NCBI RefSeq assembly: GCF_000004075.3
Contig: NC_026657.2
Span: forward strand, 3,658,001 to 3,722,000
DNA from: Cucumis sativus
Taxonomy: Eukaryota > Streptophyta > Magnoliopsida > Cucurbitales > Cucurbitaceae
Direction: 5' to 3'
Length of the DNA stretch: 64,000 nucleotides
Position 1 is the stretch's first letter. Every line of letters begins with the position of its first letter. Position numbers and translations under genes: made by a program. Shown one piece after another: positions 24,301 through 36,214 of this stretch. The notes under the pieces were generated by a model. It saw only the letters and a list, made by a program, of their open reading frames with translations, ran no database searches and was not told the origin of the DNA.

Positions 24301-27300
24301 GGGTGGGGGATTGAGGTACCTTCTGTCACCTCTATGCGCACTATTTTACGTTTGCTTTCAAGTTTCAATTAACAAATAAGATGCTAACTGACAGAGTTAA
24401 AAAACTAATGGAAACTAGTTTTAGGAATTGTTGTTATATGGGAAATTATGTAACCAATCCACCTGCTCCATAGAACGAAAATTTCACGTTTTCTTATTCT
24501 TTTGACCACATTTTATCAGTTCTACATGGTAAAGTAATGCGGAAAGTGGGGGTTGAAGTTGTGGGGCTGGGAGCTTTAAAGCTTACAGGGTACCTCCGAG
24601 AGCTGATGCAACAGAATAATATACATTTTGAGTCAATGTACACTGTTCGTACATTGAAAGAGGTACGTTGGAAGCTTTCATTGTTAAGATTCATGTCATA
24701 AGCAAGTTTGTTTAGTATATAATCTAGTTTCATGCCCATTTTCATACCAATTTTGTCTGCCTAAATTATCAAACATTGCAAATCATATTATGGTTCTTGA
24801 ACACTGTTCGTACATTGAAAGAGGTACATTAAAATTTTCATGTCATAAAGGAAATTGGTTAAAATAACATTATGGTTCTTGAACTGTCATATACAGCTCA
24901 TTTTAGCCTCAAATTTTCATGCCAATTTTGTCTGCCTAAACTTTTAAATATTTTGTGTTTGTCTCTCAAGTTTCAATTGTTTTAATTCCCTTTAACTTGG
25001 GATGGTGTCTAATATCTGTAAATTCTCAACTCAGAATCTATGTTATGTTGCCGAAGACTACGAAGCTGAATTGACCAAAGATACTCAAGCATCCTATGAA
25101 GCTGCTGGAGAAGGTTGGTTTACCCTTTCCAAAGAGCGATTTCAAACCGGAGAGATCTTATTTCAACCACGTATGGGGGGAGTGTAAGTCTGACCCATCC
25201 TGTTAGAAAATGTTCTATGTTAAATAATAGTGTTTTTTCTTATAAATTGCCATTATTTAGGTCTGATTTTGAGCATGCTAGAAGAAAATCATCCACTTAA
25301 TTGACTAGAAAGTTCCTGGTGGAAAACCAAACTCATCCAAAGATTGATTTTGTTCCATTGGAAACTGAAATATATTCTGTGGCAAATCTCTAAAAGAATT
25401 CTTTACTTGAATTGAAAGTCGAGGATGGTTTGGAGCGTTGGTATGGGATGTCAATATGACATGGACATGGTACCATGTCATATTGTTTAAGAAGAAAGCT
25501 AAATTACAAAAAGTACACCTGAACTCTTCCCTTGGTTTAAAAAAAAGTACAGGTTGCAATATTACCTCATGAGAAGTATATGTCAATTACCGTTGAATGA
25601 GGTTCACTTCGGCATTGTAATATCAAAGTTAATCTTTCACGAATACTTCAAAACCACCCATTGGAGTAGAAATTCACTAGAATGTTGGACAAAAATTGGA
25701 ACTTGGAACAGCATGGCAGTGACCTGGATGGAAAATTGGGATATAGACTCGACCACCATTCTTGGTCATCGTCATATCTATTCCCAATTCTAACAACTGT
25801 CCAAAATAGTATTGCAGCTTTTGAAAGAATGGAGATGCTTTTTAAACAAATGGGAAAGGTTTATGAGTATTTTCTATAACTTTGCTTAATAATAATGGCA
25901 TGGATAATTAGATGAACACATTTAACAAGTCATACTACTCACTTTAAGGTCTCAATATCCAATTCTTAGTTAATTTGAATTAACAAGAAGTTGTATATTT
26001 TCAAAGAACCAATAAATAAAACTGGTTTGTCATGCATCACTTTCAGCATATAACTTAAACCAACCATCATGGTTTGATTAGTCTTAATAACTAACTAAGA
26101 GATCAGGAGTTCAATTCATCGTAGTCATTTACCTAGGAATTAATTTCCTACGAGTTTTCTTGACACCCAAATGTTGTAGGATCATGCGGATTGTCCCATG
26201 AGATTAGTCGCTACTAATATGTTCACATTTGTGGACAGGCGAGCAATGGGGCTGCACGAAGCTGTTGCACTTTGCATGGACCATTGCCATGCTGCTGAAC
26301 TGTCATATGATGATTCTTGGTTCAAGACTGTGGTTTTGTCAGGTGGCAGTGCTTGTCTTCCAGGACTTGCAGGTTTTCCTTTTCAACTTTCCTCTTCTTT
26401 ACACCTTTAAGGCTTATTTTCTGATACATTTTATGGTTAAATTACCAGTTTAGCTTCCATGATGTGTGCTTGCCTACAATTAATTATTTTTATTTTTTTA
26501 GTATTATTTTTAATTTGGTCTTAGATTTGGTTAAATCTCTAAAAATGTTTGTGCCCTATATATGAACATAGTTTAATCACATTTTCTTTGGACTTGAGCA
26601 ATGAGGTAGCATTTTGTTTAAGGTAACATATATTTTATTGTTTGTTTGGCAATAACTTTTGAACAAAGTGGTTTTTAAACAAGACCAATTTTTCGAGAAG
26701 AACCTTGGGAAAAAACAACAACTTTAATAATTTGAAGTGTGTTTAGTATGCTTCTTTAGAGAATTTGGATCGATTTAAAATCTATTTTTGAAGAAACACT
26801 CAAGGCATAGATTATCAAAATTGATAATGAGACTAAAATGGTAACCATATCTGAATTAAAAAATGAACTAACAGTCCTAAATGTCCTCCAACTATTGTGG
26901 TTCAGAAAGGTTGCAGAAGGAACTTTATGGGCTTCTTCCTTCACCATTGTCCAACGGAATCAGAGTCATTCCTCCACCATATGGTACAGACACAGCTTGG
27001 TTTGGGGCAAGGCTTATTAGCAATGTAAGTTTACTGAATCTTCTTTTTCCAGTCCAAGGAACCTTTTGGGTTGTTTCTGTTCAAAACTTGTTTTTTCTGT
27101 GTTTTTCAAATGTTAATAATATTGCACACTTCAAATCTCACTATTCACACATTTATAAAAAAAGTTCAATCATTATTCAAGTAGGATATTCATTAAACCA
27201 CAAGATGAAAAAAAAAACTGGAGAAAACAACCTCTAATATCAGAAAACTGTTTCAAAGCACTTCTAAACAACATCTTCCTCTCTAACTTTAACCTTACGG

Positions 27301-28290
27301 CTAACATGCTTCATGGACTAACACATTAGGAATTTATGTCACTAAAATTTAATCGATTTAGGCCTCTGTTAAAATTCTGTTTTATAATAGTTAATGCATT
27401 GTTTTCAAACATGTATAGTATTTCATTAAATGCAGGGTTAGTATTGTATTAGAGAGAAGTATAGAATCAAGTAGATAGTAGTGACTTTTCATTAATATGA
27501 GTACTTTTCATTTTCTTGTTTTCTTCAACTTATTTTAGAAAGAATTGTGTGATAATATTTCGTGCAACTTTGGTAGGATTTTGAGAGAAGAATAGTTTTA
27601 CTTAGGCGATGCTGATTTCAAATGAAATAGAGTAAAAATATTTATAAAATCATCACTCACGGAATAACAAAAATTGATTCACTGAAGATTATGGTTTAAA
27701 TTGACATTGTTATTGGTTGGGATTTAATAGATACAACTCTCAAAGTTTATGGGGATATAATGGATTTTTTCCCCCAATATCTTAGAACTTTTTGCTGCCT
27801 CTAATCATCATGTTAAAACTATATTTTTCCTTTTCATAAAAAAAAAAGATTTATTTATATATATATACATTGCTCGGCTATGAAAAGACTAGAAATAAAC
27901 AAAGTAGCTATGGAAAGTGAAGCTTTGCCTTTATTCATATATTGTGTATATATAGTCTTAACTTTTCTTTGTGACTATTAACTGGAGATAAAAGTTCAAA
28001 TTTTGATTGAAAAATAATCAGAAATATTGACGAGATTGAATGAACTTAAATGAAATTCCATATCTAAAGTTATAAGTGGTTCAGTTATTTGCTCATTTGT
28101 ATATTTTTTAATCTTTGACACCGATAAGATTTAACAGCAAATAATTGGCACAAAATGCTTGAAAAGAACCCCATTCTTTATATGTTTTTGAACTGTTTGT
28201 GTTGGTTCACAGCTAAGTACCTTCCCTAATCATTGGTGTATTACAAAGAAGCAATTCCGACAAAAGTCAAAACTCAACCTCATTTGGTGA
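19979..28290 (+). CDS. ARP8: Actin-related protein 8, F-box/actin fusion (12 exons)
   Basis: Exons: 19979-20289, 20429-20514, 20965-21035, 21168-21235, 21477-21538, 22289-22386, 23434-23515, 24520-24662, 25035-25183, 26239-26372, 26906-27024, 28213-28290; 466 residues, all phases consistent. The N-terminus reads MAMLLRKVWGSV. An F-box follows at about 34-80 (FDRIPVEILMQIL ... CKSWRSLV). The actin-like part begins near residue 125. Its first phosphate loop is DGGSGYCKFGW (actin: DNGSGMCKAGF). The second loop, GIVVNVGFQVTSIVP, lacks the DSGDG of actin. SGGSACLPGL matches actin's adenosine loop. Domain order, length (Arabidopsis about 471) and the C-terminus (TKKQFRQKSKLNLIW) match plant ARP8. 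The fusion suggests a role in an SCF-type ubiquitin ligase; biochemical function is poorly known. Intron 4 (21236-21476) has a GC donor. Introns 6-9 contain repeats. A second in-frame ATG is two codons downstream. Confidence 0.95.
22046..22071. repeat. (CT)n-(AT)n compound microsatellite in ARP8 intron 5
   Basis: A run of CT dinucleotides passing into AT dinucleotides. Intronic and likely polymorphic. Confidence 0.85.
22387..23433 (+). other. ARP8 intron 6, 1.05 kb, with possible repeat debris
   Basis: A GC-richer block at about 22560-22760 has an open frame reading WFCWRVWSLHRKGRVLWFRARC. It runs through the exon 6 donor and ends at 22770. I cannot place it in a family, and homology places the splice at 22386. 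It may be transposon debris. Confidence 0.4.
23750..24155 (+). mobile_element. LINE ORF2 C-terminal remnant and tail in ARP8 intron 7
   Basis: The plus strand reads HPPFREKGCFLWFLGIYVVLGS, a stop, LKAWKGSKVMSLL, then FFCNYSMSILYSTQSPFF. This follows the order of the C-terminal region of plant LINE polyproteins (PFxEKGxxLW ... W.ERN.RxF ... FCNYS). A T-rich 3' tail with 'tttttttgggctggttttttt' follows. It has stop codons, is 5'-truncated and lies in the same orientation as ARP8. Confidence 0.55.
24641..24960 (+). repeat. ARP8: Imperfect tandem duplication spanning the exon 8 / intron 8 boundary of ARP8
   Basis: The exon 8 end, 'cactgttcgtacattgaaag' plus AG|gtac (24641-24666), reappears at 24802-24827 inside intron 8, with donor GAG|gtacat at 24824. 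Downstream phrases 'tggttcttgaac' and 'ccaattttgtctgcctaaa' are also duplicated, at offsets of about 80 and 174. The unit was therefore copied and then altered by indels. Confidence 0.8.
26061..26213 (+). mobile_element. tRNA-derived SINE copy (Au-like) in ARP8 intron 9
   Basis: Contains 'caaccatcatggtttgattag', a box-B-like 'gagttcaattc', 'acctaggaattaatttcctacgag', 'cttgacacccaaatgttgtagg' and 'tgtcccatgagattagtc', in that order. The same order recurs at 58214-58390. The head resembles pol III boxes A and B. It ends about 25 bp before the exon 10 acceptor. Confidence 0.7.
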
Positions 28291-28400
28291 TCACCCTTTG
28301 TCTCGGGTTGTTTGTTCTATATTGAAAGTTGATGCCATCATTCAAGTCTTGTGTAGCGCTTGACGTATCGGTAAAATAAAAATGATAAACAGCCTATATA
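28291..28400 (+). terminator. ARP8 3' UTR with candidate poly(A) signal
   Basis: An AATAAA at 28375-28380 lies 85 bp after the stop codon, a typical plant distance. Confidence 0.45.
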
Positions 28401-31250
28401 CTCTCCTTGTAGTAAAATAGGTCCTTGAACAAAAGTGATCTGATTAAAATGTATTGATGGTAATAAATTAAATACGTAGTGTAATAAAATTTTGCTTTTA
28501 TTTGTTTTAGCCTTTTAGGTTAGTATATTAAGTTTACACCAAAGTACATATCATATAGACATTCTTTACCAACTGTATTATTCATTGTCTGTTATCCTCT
28601 CTCATATATTGTAATAGTAAAACCACATTGTATAAGAAAAATATACAAATTTAGTGGGTTTGATACTTGTGATATATAGAAATCTCTTGATATGTACATT
28701 ACTTATTATAATTTTGAATGCCTATGGAAATGTCTTTTTAACTCTTTTTCCCAGTTATAAGTTGTACAAAGATAGTCTTTTGCAGTTGGGGTGACCGACA
28801 ACAACTGATTGAACCAACTCCGGTCATTCAGTTTCATGGCTCTGGAGATCGGTGGTCGGATTGTGATAAAAACTGACCATTGATCTGGTGAGCTCAGAAA
28901 GGGATCAAAGTTTGCAGGCATCCTTAAATTTACATCTATTACTCATTCTGCCATCCTTTTTTCAAACTATATGTTGCTGATTTGACCTTCCAGAATTGTA
29001 GGTTGGTTCAAGCTTTTTGGTCTCTACTCACCCAATTATGGCTTGGCTGGTATTGTTTTTTTCTTTGTTTTTGGTTTCTTGTTTCGTTTATGTTTCTTAC
29101 CTAAGAAAAGATCTATATTTGACCATTATTTCCTTTTTCTTTTCTTCATTCGTAAATGTTTGATAATTTGACTGGTTTCTCGTTTCATTTATATGAAAAT
29201 AAGTTTTTAATAGTAAATATAATTGCTACGTTTATGTTTAGACATCTAGTATATATTTGAAGTAAAATAGGATATGGTTTTGGAAAAGACTAGAAATAGA
29301 AACAAAATTCAAGAAAACTTGATCTTGCTCCTGTTTCTGAAAGAAAACAAAAACAAGATACTAAGAACGTCATGAAACCTTGGAAGAACTCACAATATGT
29401 GAAAAGTAATATATTGTACATTGATAATCATATAAGTTGAAGTCAAGTTTATGTTGTATATGCTATATTATTTTCAAATTTTATCGTATGCGATAAATAA
29501 TTGGGATTGAAGTTATCATTATGGTAATTAAATACTTTAAATCCTAAAGATTGATAATTTATTCTTATTTATAGTTATAAGTAAACTCATAGTATAGTAA
29601 GTTTGCTGCTTGACTTAGAATTCAGATTTGATGTGGCTAAAAACATCTTATAATTTTCTATTCCTTTCTGATGATGATATCTAATAAGGTTAGATAAATA
29701 ATGATAATAATAAAAAATATATATTTTTTAAGTTTTACACATCAACTGTCACTTCATGTTTAACCCTTTCTCTATACAAAGAGCCATTATATGAAGAGTC
29801 TGTTCTTATTAATAACAAAAAGGTATCGTTTTGGAACAATAAACAATTTGAAAGTTTTATGGTCAAAGCATCATTGAAATTAATTCAAAATTAAATTATT
29901 TTTACATTTCTTGACGTTTGAGAATCTCACATAGAACAAGAGGTTTAATCAAAGGATGAATTGAAAGAGACTGTATCGAATGAGTATATATCGGAGATTG
30001 AGATCCTAATTGTCGATTAGGATTGATAAAGCTCATATTATCTGATAAGTGTCATCAACTAGTGAACTTGAGATTTTGAAACTCCAATTTTCAAATATGA
30101 AATACATACCAATTATCAATGAACATGTTAATTTAGAAATAGTCTCAAAGTAGACAAATTCAACGAAGAAGATGGGAAAAGAAAGTGTCAAACACCAAGG
30201 AAGAATTAAACAAGAACAACGCACAGTGGAAATGGATCACCAAAGTGTCGAAGAACTTGAAGCAAGTGGTAAAGAAGAAGGGATCCTTGAAGGATTCTTT
30301 TTGGAATGTGGTTTTTTTAGTGATTGGTCCTTTGTTTCAATATGAATTTGAATGAGCTTGATCGAAATATCTTTTTGAGTTTATGGTTGATGTTGCATGT
30401 CAAACAATTTTGGATTTTTTTGTCTCGAATTTATCTCTGTATAGGAGGTTGGTTTGATCAAAATATTAAACAAGCTTTTTTCATTACATGTTTGTTTCAC
30501 ATTTTTTTAAAAAAACTCAAGGAGGTTTTTTTTAAGGGGAGAATGTTGTAAGAAGAATAGATGAGTTAATTCTCATTTGAACATTTTAAATAAAAATGGG
30601 TTAAAATAAAAGCATTAATGTGTTTGTGTTTAACCGCTCTTTCTCATAAGGGTTTCAAATATAAGTATCTTTTATTAATGTCAAATTCCAATGAAAGGCA
30701 ACTATAAAATACTATGAACTAATAATTTAATATAATGGTCGTTATAGTTAATTGAAGTTGTGACAAGAGATAGCCAACGACAATAGTGAATGGAGCTGGC
30801 CATCAATGATGTAAGTGTTGGAAAAAATATTAACAAATGGTGGTGATTGAATCAGTGATAATCGTTAAAGGTTGATCGTCACAATTAATGGTTAAAAGTT
30901 TATTATCCATTAAAGACTAAAGAAAAAACTTTATTTGAAGAGTTTCTCCTAAAACAATTTACTTGGTCAACTAATTTGTTCCAAAAGAAAAAAATCCAAC
31001 ATTTATCAAAATAACTTTTCATCCACAAAATGAATTAAAGGGTTTCAAAGGTAAAGGAGACATGTTGTCCACTCCCCGATGTGGACAAATCACAATGAAG
31101 ATGATGAGATTCAGAGAATAATATATTAGAAAGAGAAGAGTCAATGGAAAAAGCCTTTTTGGACTGTTTTATGTATTATTAATCTTTCCTATCTTCTAGG
31201 GAGATTGTCGAACTTAGAGCCGATACACAAACGTGGTGGGTTGTCCACAA
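28400..31250. other. Intergenic stretch, no intact gene seen
   Basis: Mostly AT-rich. A GC-richer piece at 28780-28920 has no recognisable coding content. A 59-residue frame near 30171-30350 (MGKESVKHQGRIKQE ...) is unrecognised and may belong to retrotransposon debris ending at 30543. Confidence 0.5.
30534..30680 (+). mobile_element. Possible LTR-retrotransposon 3' junction (polypurine tract and LTR start)
   Basis: 'aaggggagaatgttgtaagaag' looks like a polypurine tract followed by an LTR beginning TGTTGTAAG at 30544. No paired LTR, integrase or reverse transcriptase could be identified, so this is only a suggestion. Confidence 0.25.
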
Positions 31251-31269
31251 AGATCGGTTCAAGAATCCA

Positions 31270-32009
31270 ATGAAGCATCAGCAAAGAATCACCATTATTC
31301 TCCATTTTTATCTTCATCTCATCAACAACTAATCTCTACCAAACTTTTCCCTTTTCTCTTCTTTCATCTACGACAAAACCCCACCAAAAGAATCTCCCAA
31401 AACACCCTCTAATTTCTCCTCTTTTTTTTTTTCTTCTTTTGTTGACCTTCTCTGATTCCTGAAGAAGAACCCATTTTGGAATCAAGCTTTGCCTTAATCT
31501 CTAACAGGTTAAACCTTCTTCCTTCCTTCCTTTCTTTTAATTTTTTTTTTTTTTTTTTTGTTTCATTGATTATGGTTTCAGTTATTGGTTCTCTTAGGAT
31601 TTTGATTTCTGGTTCTGTTCTTCAAGTGTTGAAATGAATATGGGCATGTTTGGTGGTTTTGTTATCTTCCTTTTGTTTGTTGGTTCATGTGTTTATAGAC
31701 CCTTTTCTTGGATTTTATCTTAATATTGAACCCTTTTGTGTTTTCTCAAGATTTTGAACCAGTTTACATCTTTTTGTGTTAACCCTTTTCTTCTCTTTAA
31801 TTGATAACTTGCAAGCATTCATCCATGATAAATATGAAGCTAAGATATAATGTTTCAAAATTTTAAAAGCTGAGTACTAAAGTATAATATAATAGACCTT
31901 TTTCTTTATTGAATGATTCTTTTAACACTTGGTTTTTTATGGTGTTGAGTAGACTGTTTGATTGTTTGTTTTATGTCTATGAACAGAGACATTGTTGAAT
32001 TAGTTGGCA
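31270..32009 (+). promoter_or_regulatory. 5' UTR and leader intron of the CML21-like gene
   Basis: A CT-rich leader (about 31310-31507) ends at a donor (aacag|gttaaacc, gt at about 31508). An acceptor (gaacag|agacattg) ends at 31986, 24 bp before the ATG. A T-run at about 31541-31559 lies in the leader intron. The transcription start is not determined. Confidence 0.55.
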
Positions 32010-33056
32010 ATGGGGAGTGTGGTGGGGAAGTTGGAATCTCCTAGGGAATGTGTACCAGAAACAAAACTTGAAGCCAAAATGGTTGAGACAATGAAACAAA
32101 GAGCAACGAAAGGAAGCATCATTAGGTCATTTGATTGCATAATCTTGAAATTCCCCAAAATCGATGATAGCCTTAGAAACTGCAAAACTATTTTCCAACA
32201 GTTTGGTGAGTAACTTTGTTTGGTTCTGTTCTTTAGAATGCCTATTTAACTATATGGTTACTTAATGCCACAGTTTAAAACTTCAAGTTTCCAAGTCTTG
32301 AATTTACAATTACTCTACTAGTACCCCACAATATAGTGATGATCTTGATGGTGATACTTAGAAGTTATGGCTTCTTTGTAGATGAGGATTTGAATGGGAT
32401 AATTGATCGTCGGGAGCTTAAAAAATGCTTTGACGGGCTGGAGATTTTGCTTACAGAGGAGGAAATCGATGATCTCTTTGATGCTTGTGATATTAGTACA
32501 GCTATGGGAATGAAGTTCAATGAATTCATTGTACTTCTCTGCCTTGTCTATCTTCTCAAGGATGATCCCAATGCTGTATTTTCTGTATCCGAATGTTTTG
32601 TTTTCAAGCTGCTTGTTTCTTCATTCTTTTTCTCTATGCTTTTCCTTTTGTATTCCCTGACTTCAACAGAAATCCCAATTCGGAATGCCAAAATTGGAGC
32701 AGACATTTGAATCATTGGTTGATGCATTCGTGTTCTTGGACAAGAATAAGGATGGATACGTAAGCAAGAGCGAGATGGTATCTGCAATAAACGAAACCAC
32801 GTCGGGAGAACGTTCTTCAGGGCGGATAGCAATGAGGAGATTCGGTAATACTCATTGACCCTTTGCTCTTTCCATTTGAATCTGATTGCTGCACCAATGA
32901 ATTAACGGTTGGACTTGTTTCACTCATTTGATCTTGGCAGAGGAGATGGACTGGGACAAAAATGGAATGGTAAACTTCAAAGAATTTCTCTTCGCATTCA
33001 CCCGTTGGGTTGGAATCGACGAGAATGAGGACGGAGAGGAGGAAGAGGAAGAATGA
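32010..33056 (+). CDS. CML21: EF-hand calcium-binding protein, CML21-like (4 coding exons)
   Basis: Exons: 32010-32205, 32382-32575, 32670-32844, 32941-33056; 226 residues, phases consistent. The start MGSVVGK carries Gly2 and could be N-myristoylated, though residue 6 is Gly rather than Ser/Thr. A conserved leader (KGSIIRSFDCIILKFPKIDD) precedes the EF-hands. Loop 1 is DEDLNGIIDRRE (canonical), loop 2 DISTAMGMKFNE (lacks ligands at 5, 7 and 9, probably not Ca-binding), loop 3 DKNKDGYVSKSE (canonical) and loop 4 DWDKNGMVNFKE (canonical). The C-terminus is an acidic Glu tail. This matches the plant CML21/CML22 group, and Arabidopsis At4g26470 has the same layout from memory. It presumably acts as a calcium sensor with unknown targets. 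Exon 2 ends at 32575 because that gives the phase needed to join K-S-Q-F-G-M in exon 3. Confidence 0.92.
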
Positions 33057-33500
33057 AAGATGAAAATCATTTCATCTTGCATACGAAACTTCTTTTCCCA
33101 ATTCCTCGTTTGATGATGGAGAAACTGTCGTGCACAGTAGTGAAAGAAAGGATGGTGTTTCATCTGCACTCTGTTGGCCTTTCTCACACAAAAAGTGAAC
33201 TAGAAGATAACAATGGTTTCAAGGCATTAGTAGTAAATAATTGTGTGAACTTGTGAAGAGTAGAAGTCATATAATTTGAAATGCTATTGTTGAAGCCAAG
33301 CCTGAGCCTTTTTTTTCAAGTGGGGATTGTTTTTGTTTATTATTATTCTCCATGGCAGCTTCACTGATTTTCACTGGATGGGTTGGAAAGTAGTTGTATT
33401 TTCTTTGGACCTCTCTGACTTGCTCGCAATATTATGGACTCCTTTTCTTCTTATTCAAAGGGAAACTTCACTTCATCGCCTGAGTTGATTGATCTTTCCT
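33057..33500 (+). other. Probable 3' UTR of the CML21-like gene
   Basis: Non-coding sequence after the stop, somewhat GC-richer than the flanks. No canonical poly(A) hexamer stands out. Confidence 0.4.
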
Positions 33501-33699
33501 CTTTTGTTTGTTTGTTTGTTTCCTTGCATCTTTTGTTTTTTTCTTTTTCATTTTGCCCCATTTGGCTGAAGATTTTAAGAGGGAGAAGCAGTGTGAAAGA
33601 AGGAACAAAAGATAAATGGAGGAACCAAAGTACTCGAACCAAACCGAAGAGTGAACCGATTTGATTCTCTCAATCTTCCAAAGGAAAATCAAACTGACT

Positions 33700-35460
33700 T
33701 GTATTTATGTTCCCATAACCCTCCTAGGCTTGAACAATACATGAGTTGAAGACTTGGTAGCTGAGCCCATATGCAAACTAGTTAGATTTAATACTTATAA
33801 CTTCACTCTATTTAATGGTTAAGGAACTAAATTTATTTGAATTTGTCAACGTTTCTTTTTCTATAACGGAATTAAGTTTGTTCTCGATTGTTAAAATGTA
33901 GTTATCTTGACAATATTTAGTGTGGAAATTCACGTATAAAATGATAAGATATAAAGTTGAAAGATCAAAAGTAAAAGAGGACATATACTATGTTAGCAAA
34001 AGTCATAGTAAAGTCTTAATCAATCAAATAGCTATCAACGTTACAGTTTAGGGACTAAAGTGTGATTATTATTTTTAAGAAAAATCCTCCTTAAACTTTG
34101 ATTATTATTTTTAAGAAAAATTTATTCGTATTAACGTGAAATTACCAAAATGAAACTTTGCATACATGAATTGGTATCTTGCTCTCATTCTACACATCCT
34201 CTAAACCTCCTCTTTTTCTTATTCTTCTCTCTCCCTCGATTTCTTCTCTCATGCTCCACTTTTCGAGCAACATTTTGGTGACGAACGGTGATATCTCTAC
34301 AACATTTCAATGGTCGCGAGATAAATGGAAAAGAGAAAATAGAAAACGATGGACTTGAATGGAGAAAGGAAAATCGATAAAAAAAAAAAGTAAGTTAAGG
34401 GTAATTTTGTAACTTTCGAGAATACTTTAAAGCTTATAAAAATGTTCATGAACTTTATAGTTTGGGTCAAAAATATCTCTAAATTTTCAAAAGTTTAAAA
34501 AATACCATTAAACTTTTTTAAAAAAGTTTAAGAAATACTTATTTTTGCATGGAAACCGTTTAAAGTTTGTTTTAAAAAATACATAACTATTGAAAATTTT
34601 TATAAATACCTTTGAGCTTAAAAAGTTCAAAAACGCTCTCATTGATCCAAATTTTAAATCAATTTTTTCACCCACAAAAGATATCTAATAATAATAGTTA
34701 TTAAAAAAACTTCAGAAGAAAAGAAAATAGAAGAATGAAAAAATGTGTATTTGAAAAAATATTATTGTGATTAAATTTAATGCATATTTGGAATGACTCA
34801 GAAGAGATGTTTTTCAAAAAATCATTTTTATTAACTTTTCAAGGTTTACTGTGGTTGCAAAAGTTGGTGGTCGGAAGTTCGTCGATAGAGTTAACAGAAC
34901 TGACACCTAGTGATCGACCGATAATGGTTACTAGGGGTGGTGTTTGGAGTTGGTCGATGAATTTTCTAGATTGAATTAGAAAAAAATGTAATCCATGTGC
35001 TTGAAATAGTGTTTACTATCCAACCCCATGAGAAATAATGTAGGAAGTCTTGGTGAAGATGGTCATTGATCAACGATGAAGATAGTCGATAGTCACCAAT
35101 TTTAAGACAATTGGTTGGTCGTCGACCATCATGACAATTAGTCATCAAGAGTCATGACTATCGATCGTTGACCATCACTACGATTGTTTGTTAATAGGCA
35201 TGGCATTTATAATTAACAATAACGATTGGTTTCATTGATCAAGATGTTCATCTCACGACAGTAACGATTAAGACGATTCGAAACCAATGATTAAGATGAT
35301 ATGAAGTCGACAGTTAAGACAATTAGTTGTTGTGACCGTCGATCAATCATGATCGGTTATCTTGGATGATCGTGTGGAGTTGACTAACATTTGTTGTCAA
35401 CGATCACTAAGACCATCAATAAGTTGTTAAAGTGATTTTTTTTCTAAAACATATGACATT
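33700..35460. other. Intergenic stretch, no gene seen
   Basis: AT-rich to about 34780. From 35040 to 35420 there is a dense set of variants of 'gatcgtcgaccatcatgac' and 'gaccatcactacgat', a locally repetitive, partly palindromic zone without a clean period. Confidence 0.55.
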
Positions 35461-35464
35461 CAAT

Positions 35465-35762
35465 TAAAAAAAAGGGAAATTGCAATTGATAACAATTTCA
35501 GCAATAATAATTAAGGATATAGCAAAAATTTTTAAAAATTACAAATATAGCAAAATTATGACTGATAGACTTGTATCGCTGATAGACTTCGTATGGTCTA
35601 TCAGTGATAGACTAATATTTTCAACATGACCTATCAGTGATAAACTTATATCATTGATAGAATTTGACAAATTTTGCTATATTTGTAAATTTTTTAAAAT
35701 GTTGCTATATACTTAATTATTTTGAATCTAATTGCTAAATTTGCAACTATCCCTAAAAAAAA
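35465..35762. mobile_element. Mutator-type MITE with long terminal inverted repeats
   Basis: Inverted arms of about 85 bp: the left (35474-35556) begins gggaaattgcaattgataac, and the reverse complement of the right (about 35668-35753) begins gggatagttgcaaatttagc. Both pass through 'ataattaag.atatagcaa' and 'acaaatatagcaaaat'. The 280-bp element is flanked by a 9-bp direct repeat (t followed by eight a) at 35465-35473 and 35754-35762, the target-site length of Mutator elements. The centre has palindromic 'tctatcagtgatagac' words. It has no coding capacity. Confidence 0.75.
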
Positions 35763-36214
35763 TCCAAACCCATGAGTTTGGAATCTTAATTCTAAATGTC
35801 CAAACATGAGTTTCAATGACAAAACCCTCTAATTCCAAAACCAGGGGCCAAACACCCCACGACGATAATCAAATAGATTTGATAGTTTGAGTTTTTTTAT
35901 TTGACTAATTATTGTTTTAGTCTGTTTTAAGGAAACAATTTAAATTTGTAGTTTTTTTGTTTTAACCCATTTACATAGTCACTTATTTTTGTAATTTAAC
36001 AATTAAAATACCAATATTGATGGATAAATCAAATCCATTTCAATGAACATTTCTAAAAAAAAGTTATAAACCACAAAAAAAAGTCAAAAATAAATATAAA
36101 TGAGTAAATAAATATTTTGTTATTTCATATAGGTAAACATGTTTATTATATTATTTATATTAGTGTCATTTTGATGTTTTATATTATTTATATTTGTGGA
36201 TTTTTGTAGGATAT

